A stretch of DNA of 12,940 nucleotides from assembly GCA_020283715.1 (NCBI GenBank), contig JAIQCW010000165.1, positions 1 to 12,940 on the forward strand, in the 5' to 3' direction. A program made the position numbers and the translations under genes. The first letter of the stretch is position 1; each line of letters opens with the position of its first letter. Of the stretch, positions 8,664-12,940 are shown in pieces. Under the pieces are notes generated by a model. It worked only from the letters and a program-made list of their open reading frames with translations, searched no databases and was not told where the DNA came from. This DNA comes from Cytauxzoon felis (lineage: Eukaryota; Apicomplexa; Aconoidasida; Piroplasmida; Theileriidae).

Positions 8664-10221
8664 ATGAAGAGGGTACTTAAGGTATCAACTTATGATACCA
8701 CACCCGCATTATTACCCAAAGAAGGATTAATACGTACGGCTTTATCATCGCAATTCGGTAACGATCGCCTCTTATTCAATGGCAGTACCGATAATATCAA
8801 AACGTTGAGGTATATTAGCCCCTCACAAGAAACACTCAAAATAAAAAGTAAAGTACGTAATATAGCCTACAATTCTAGTGGATCTAGGCTTTATATAGTC
8901 ACTAGAGACCTCATTTATATACTCAATGTACAACACCTTACACTCGAACACACAATTTCCGTCAAATGCATCAATCTCATACCACATCCACAAAACCCAG
9001 ATGTTTTCGCACTCCTATTACAGGTTTGTTTATCCAAAATTACCAGCAAACGCAATCAGTAAGCCATTGTCAATCACGCCTGATATCCAATCTTACTCAC
9101 TTTCCACTTCCACCTGAAGTTACAACCCTACTATTCTTTCATCCTGCCGTCAGCTTCTCTATTTAGTTCCCCCTCCGCTTCCCTGAGATCAGCTACGGGT
9201 TCCACTTGAGGTTACATCCTCATCACTTCTATATTCGCCACGATCTCTGGGAGTGGCTCTACTCTTTAGAGACAGATAATTGGAAGAGCTCTCTGCAGGA
9301 GAACGCAAGGTTGTAACCTCAGGTGGAAGAGCTGATGGCAGGACGACATCAGGTGGATTAGACATTGGGTGTATGATATAAATGACATGTTTATTACAGC
9401 CTAATGTTGGATCATGTTCATTGGTGAAGATATATGAGATTAAGAAGTCGATTCGTTATGAATTAATATTGTTATGTGTGATAACGAGTGCTTATGAGAC
9501 GGGTTGGTATGCTGGTAGTTGGTCTATGGATGGTTTAGAGATTGCATTGGTTGATCGCAATGATATATTACAGGTTGTAAGATTAAAGGATGATATGAAT
9601 GAATATAAATTAAGTATAGATGATTCTATAAAATTGGATTCTGAGGTATATGGATTAATGTATACGATGGATTTATTAATAATACAACGTGTAGATGGTA
9701 ATTTACAGATATTTACTAAAGATTTGGAATATAATTATATAGAGAGAGCACATTCTCATATAGTAACAGCATTAGCATATAATAAGGTTATAAATGTATT
9801 AGCATCTGGTGGTAGTGATCATATTGTAAATATATTTGATATAGGATCAGATATGACATGTATAGGTACATTTCCTAGATTAGAGGGTCAAATTAGTAGT
9901 TTATCATTTTCAAATGATGGTGTATTTTTAGCATGGGGTACTAAAGATTCAGCATCATTACCTATAGATGATACAAATTATATGTTAAATAATGATATAT
10001 CAATGGATAATATAAATAATAATAATAATGAATATTCATTAACAATCGCATCTATTAATCCATGTGAGATTTATTATTCACATAATACTTGTTCATGTGT
10101 AACACATGTAGCATTTTCACCTAATAAATATATCATTGCATATGCTTGTGATTATGATACATTCAAAAATAATAATCATAATATACATCAAAATGTTATT
10201 GGATTTTTACATTTATCATAA
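8664..10221 (+). CDS. THOC3: THOC3/TEX1 homologue, WD40 subunit of the THO/TREX mRNA-export complex
   Basis: Two exons, 8664-9023 and 9400-10221, joined in phase 0 across a 376 nt intron (CAG/GTTTGT...TTACAG/CC) that carries repeat copy 6; 393 residues. WD40-type repeats run throughout. Landmarks match THOC3: IPHPQNPDVFALL (family ...HPSNPDLF), a blade AHSHIVTALAYNKV with LASGGSDHIVNIFDIGSD, then CIGTFPRLEGQISSLSFSND, and the typical last blade THVAFSPNKYIIAYACD with a divergent tail. THOC3 is a propeller scaffold of THO, which couples transcription and splicing to nuclear export; it acts in the nucleus. Two features are unlike animal copies: an Asn-rich insert before the last blade (NNNNNEYSLTIAS), and an extra hydrophobic stretch YELILLCVITSAYETGWYAG, possibly an unremoved mini-intron. 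The identity rests on recalled family features, not a search. Confidence 0.83.
9109..9357 (+). repeat. Foldback repeat copy 6 (A-B type) in THOC3 intron 1
   Basis: It starts TCCACCTGAAGTTACAACC, and the canonical right end (GGTTGTAACCTCAGGTGGA) falls at 9327. Arm A has the CCGTCAGC cassette; arm B has CGCCACGATCTCTGGGAG and a CTCTCTGCAGGAG variant. A further 30 bp adds GAGCTGATGGCAGG, a reversed CCGTCAGC-type cassette, and another CATCAGGTGGA end, suggesting a partial extra terminus. Confidence 0.9.
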
Positions 10222-10357
10222 GGTTAATATATAAATATTGTTTTATAATTTATTTAAATCATGTCATATGTATATCTTGTGTATATAGTGTCTAATACGT
10301 TATACAGGGATCAATAGGCACTATGTCACCTCTATCAACATCAATAATGTCGATGTA

Positions 10358-10372
10358 TTTTTTTTAAAAAAA
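10358..10372. promoter_or_regulatory. T8A7 tract upstream of the eleven-exon gene
   Basis: Eight T followed by seven A, ending 31 bp before the ATG at 10404. The identical 15 bp tract precedes the ATG at 12538. It may be a nucleosome-excluding or initiation-region element; the role is inferred. Confidence 0.35.
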
Positions 10373-10403
10373 CAATTAAAGAAGATTAAATTTACATTAA
10401 ATA

Positions 10404-12500
10404 ATGTATAATGTTTTAATATTATATTTATTTTTATATTTATATTTAATTAATTGTACTAAATTGAATTATAGTATGTCTAGTCATGACTCGCATTATA
10501 ATTTATATATTTACCAGAGATAATCAATGATTTATTTAATAATAAACAACATTTTATATCAGAATCTTCAATATTGTATGTAATTTAAATCACACATTTA
10601 ATTTTTTTTCATAAAGGAATGATGACATCATCTTAACATCGCCCAAGGTGGAGTTGAAGGAGGAGTTGTCGTCTATAAATATACAGCGTAACTACAATAG
10701 ATTGTATTCTCATCGAGTTTCATAGTGGAATCACCAATTTCATATAGGAAACCTAGCAGTATAAGGATTTTACATGATTTATCATCCGAGATTGAACGTC
10801 TTAAGCATCTGAATGTAAGTTGTAGTACTATTATTGCGATTAAATCACCTTAAATAGGTAGATGATTATGTCAAAGGTAGCGTTGATATTAATTACGAGA
10901 GTGGTATGTACCGATATTACAACCTCACATACACACCAGGCCTACACATTAAGAACCCATACAGGGCTGAGACACATGACTATAGTCTAAAGAAGTATGT
11001 TCCAAAGGAGATAGACTTAGGTGATGTATGCTCAACTCGAAGTGCAATCAACTCGCCTCCACCTGAGGTCGTCTTGCAGACAGCTTCTCTATTTATCTCC
11101 CCCTCAAGCTCCCGTAGATCGCTCTCGGGTATTCCACTTGAGGTCCAATCACTAACTTCGCCACGATCTCTGGGAGTGGCTTTACCCTTCAGGGATAGGT
11201 AATTAGAAGGGGCTCCACGCCTAGTGGAAGACGATGTTGATTGGACCTCAAGTGGAGAGGCTCCACGCCTAGTGGGAAGATAAGGTTGTAACCTCTGTTG
11301 GAGTATTCACTACATAATTATATAAATATTTAGTGATAGTGAGGATATATTATATCAGAATCCGTATATTTATGTACCAATTGTAGCGTTATATATAATA
11401 TCAATGCCTATTTTATCGTATTTGTATGTTAATTCATGATAAATGATCATCTATTATATATTAGTATCTATCATGGTAGAAAACTTTCAAAAGAATCTAT
11501 ACCATTCATATGTGCACTATATATATTTTTCCTGACGTTTTACCCCATTAAATGGGGTATTTTATCATTTTTTTTCTCTGTTGCATTAACATATATAACA
11601 TATAAGTAAGTATTAGTTTGATATATTTTGATATTTCAGATTATCATTGAAGCCATTGAAGAAGTTTAGGCTTAATATAATTGGTATGATTAAATGCAAT
11701 GAATATAAAATGATTTACAGGTATTAAACATGAACCTATAGGATGGGTGATGATGGTACTCATGTATAGTCTACTAGTACCAACAATATTATTCAAACTA
11801 GTAAATAACATCTTCGACATCACCATACTCTATTACCCCTATATCGCCATCACATTACCCGTATGTTTAACGAACAATATACGAAGTTACCTCTTCCACT
11901 CGAGGTCGTCTCTTTCCACTCGCCGTGGTGGCCTCTCCTATTTAGTTCTCCCTCCGCTTCCCTGAGATCAGCTGCGGGTTCCACTTGAGGTTCCACCTGA
12001 GGTCCAATGACTATACTTCCGCCACGATCTCTGGGAGTGGCATTACTCTTTAGAGATAGGTAATTAGAAGAGCTGTCTGCAAGACGAAGAGAGGTTGGAG
12101 AAGAGTTGGATTGGACCTCAAGTGGATATCATCTTAAGTATGGTTGCAATGGTATATATCAGGTATTTTTGATGTTATTGGCGACAAGGGTTCCTACATA
12201 TTATGGTCAGAATTCTATATTTTGTTTATTGAGTGTATATATGATTTTTTCTGGTGAGTTGTATTGTTTAGACACTTGACGATGTAGGTTTATCGTATAT
12301 GAATGATTTGATTGTATATAATTGTTGGACAAGGATGAAGCTTATAGGTTTAGATTTATGTGAGTTGTTTAATTTATTAAAATTTGGATCATATTTTTAC
12401 CTCAGTTGTACTTTTTAATAATAATTTATCGGGTACAAGTCAATTTGTATTTTTAATTTTAATACTTTTAATAACTCTTACATCAACTAATAAAAGTTGA
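10404..12500 (+). CDS. Signal-peptide, multi-pass membrane protein, unidentified (11 exons)
   Basis: Exons: 10404-10473, 10518-10575, 10617-10703, 10748-10814, 10858-11025, 11359-11423, 11640-11683, 11721-11860, 12163-12253, 12288-12359 and 12406-12500 (TGA). All ten junctions are GT-AG, five with GTATG donors, and every phase fits; 318 residues. Introns are 34-46 nt except introns 5 (333) and 8 (302), which carry repeats, and 6 (216). The product starts with a signal peptide (MYNVLILYLFLYLYLINC). Then come about 130 polar residues (including DLSSEIERLKHLN and YRYYNLTYTPGLHIKNPYR), then five hydrophobic segments: YIYVPIVALYIISMPILSY; PIGWVMMVLMYSLLVPTILF; ITILYYPYIAITLPVFLMLL; CLLSVYMIFSGLSYM; FVFLILILLITLTS. 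It is a secretory-pathway membrane protein by topology. The membrane part faintly recalls YIF1 (Yip1 family), but a cleavable signal argues against it. Exons 1, 3 and 10 are the least sure. Confidence 0.6.
11058..11302 (+). repeat. Foldback repeat copy 7 (A-B type, duplicated right end)
   Basis: It starts TCCACCTGAGGTCGTCTTGC with the GTCTTGCAGACAGC cassette. Arm B ends at 11256 with TTGGACCTCAAGTGGA. A second right end follows directly, repeating GGCTCCACGCCTAGTGG and finishing AAGGTTGTAACCTCTGTTGG(A). It lies in the 333 nt intron 5 of the eleven-exon gene. Confidence 0.9.
11541..11559. repeat. Perfect 19 nt inverted repeat in intron 6
   Basis: TACCCCATT and AATGGGGTA are exact reverse complements separated by one A, flanked by T-rich DNA. 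It sits in the 216 nt intron of the eleven-exon gene, the longest intron there without the foldback repeat. It is too tight for a stable RNA hairpin, so a protein-binding dyad is as likely as chance. Confidence 0.55.
11895..12126 (+). repeat. Foldback repeat copy 8 (A-B type) in intron 8
   Basis: It runs from TCCACTCGAGGTCGTC to ATTGGACCTCAAGTGGA. Arm A has the CCACTCGCCGTGGTGG cassette, arm B the GAGCTGTCTGCAAGAC cassette, so the arms carry different cassettes. Two boxes, TCCACTTGAGGT and TCCACCTGAGGT, are in tandem at the inner end of arm A. It is located in the 302 nt intron 8 of the eleven-exon gene. Confidence 0.92.
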
Positions 12501-12510
12501 TTATATTTAA

Positions 12511-12525
12511 TTTTTTTTAAAAAAA
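12511..12525. promoter_or_regulatory. T8A7 tract upstream of the gene at 12538
   Basis: A 15 bp tract identical to that at 10358-10372, ending 12 bp before the ATG at 12538 and 11 bp after the previous stop codon. The gap between the two genes is only 37 bp. Confidence 0.35.
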
Positions 12526-12537
12526 TCTCCTTCTATA

Positions 12538-12769
12538 ATGTATGGAATCCTATTCAGAAGTTTTATACGTAAGAATGTCACCAGTCTTGAAGAATGTTAT
12601 CAACTAGTAGAAAATGATAAACTTCCATCCATACAAAAACTATATAACTCTTTTAAATATATCACATCCGATAATAATCTTCGCAAAAATGCCATCACTG
12701 ATGAACGATTAATGAATCTACTCTCACATCTCAATGATAACCTCTCCACCATCAACACCAGCTATCTAG
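12538..12769 (+). CDS. First exon of an unidentified gene, cut by the window end
   Basis: The ATG at 12538 opens a frame that reads well for 77 codons and then meets a strong donor, CTAG/GTATGT at 12770, in phase 1. The unspliced frame would continue to a stop at 12817-12819, giving 93 residues. The next repeat copy begins at 12823, so the intron reading fits the pattern seen in the neighbouring genes. The N-terminus MYGILFRSFIRKNVTSLEEC is basic and amphipathic, compatible with a mitochondrial presequence. The rest (SIQKLYNSFKYITSDNNLRK, then MNLLSHLNDNLSTINTSYLG) looks all-helical. The style recalls apicomplexan organellar RNA-binding repeat proteins, but there is no firm motif and no function is assigned. 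Confidence 0.55.
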
Positions 12770-12822
12770 GTATGTTAAAACCAAAGTATAACACTCAAAG
12801 TCCAATACTACTCTATTGACCT

Positions 12823-12940
12823 TCCACCTGAGGTTACGATCCTACCCACTTTTCCACTGCATGGAGCTATTCTATTTACTTCCCCCTCCGCTTCCCTGAG
12901 ATCAGCTACGGGTAGTCCACTTGAGGTCTTGCTAACTACA
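12823..12940 (+). repeat. Foldback repeat copy 9, arm A, truncated by the window end
   Basis: TCCACCTGAGGTTACGATCC, a divergent CCACTGCATGGAG cassette, TATTTACTTCCCCCTCC, CTTCCCTGAGATCAGC and an inner TCCACTTGAGGT. Arm B, if present, lies beyond 12940. It follows the donor at 12770 and so probably sits in an intron. Confidence 0.88.

Noticed and set aside
10906..11202. Plus-strand ORF of 98 codons ending in repeat sequence
   Set aside because: Its first part is exon 5 of the eleven-exon gene. The second part is repeat copy 7 read through a donor at 11026, so the ORF as a whole is not a protein.
798..12940. CRISPR-like array interpretation of the recurring units
   Set aside because: Unit spacing is irregular (hundreds to thousands of bp), units are long inverted foldbacks, and the host is an intron-bearing eukaryote.

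Overview
The window is nuclear DNA from a compact, AT-rich, intron-rich eukaryote. The best guess is an apicomplexan, probably piroplasm-like. The grounds are very short spacers (about 37 to 100 bp between some genes), many 34-46 nt GT-AG introns with GTATGT-type donors, Asn-rich low-complexity stretches and the standard stop codons. I cannot fix the species from sequence alone. Gene models were built by hand from splice signals, phase continuity and recalled family features. No search was run.

Layout, left to right: an acidic multi-exon gene or gene tail (55-755, minus) and a four-helix membrane protein (1031-1585, minus), which may be one gene spliced across a repeat; a small ORF (1831-1980, plus); a three-exon RAB5IF/EMC6-family ER protein (2313-2715, plus); a four-exon KH-domain RNA-binding protein (3171-4704, minus); tRNA-Asn(GUU) (5123-5196, minus); a SAP30BP/HCNGP homologue (5333-5784, minus); an eight-exon CCDC47 homologue (5885-7997, minus); RBX1 (8233-8569, minus), divergent from a two-exon THOC3/TEX1 WD40 gene (8664-10221, plus); an eleven-exon signal-peptide multi-pass membrane protein of unknown identity (10404-12500, plus); and the first exon of another gene (12538-12769, plus).

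The most striking content is a GC-richer foldback repeat family, about 200-245 bp when complete, bounded by TCCACCTGAGGT-like inverted ends. Nine units or half-units lie in 12.9 kb. Most are inside inferred introns: THOC3 intron 1, CCDC47 introns 2 and 6, introns 5 and 8 of the eleven-exon gene, apparently the first intron of the last gene, and perhaps an intron joining the first two genes. Introns without the repeat are mostly 34-62 nt (others are noted at their genes), while introns carrying a full single element are about 280-380 nt. Each copy is built from interchangeable short hairpin cassettes.

Functionally the genes are housekeeping: ER membrane-protein biogenesis (RAB5IF and CCDC47, both known from the mammalian multipass translocon), RNA processing and export (THOC3, SAP30BP, KH protein), ubiquitin ligation (RBX1) and translation (tRNA). 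They look independently transcribed on both strands rather than organised as a pathway cluster.
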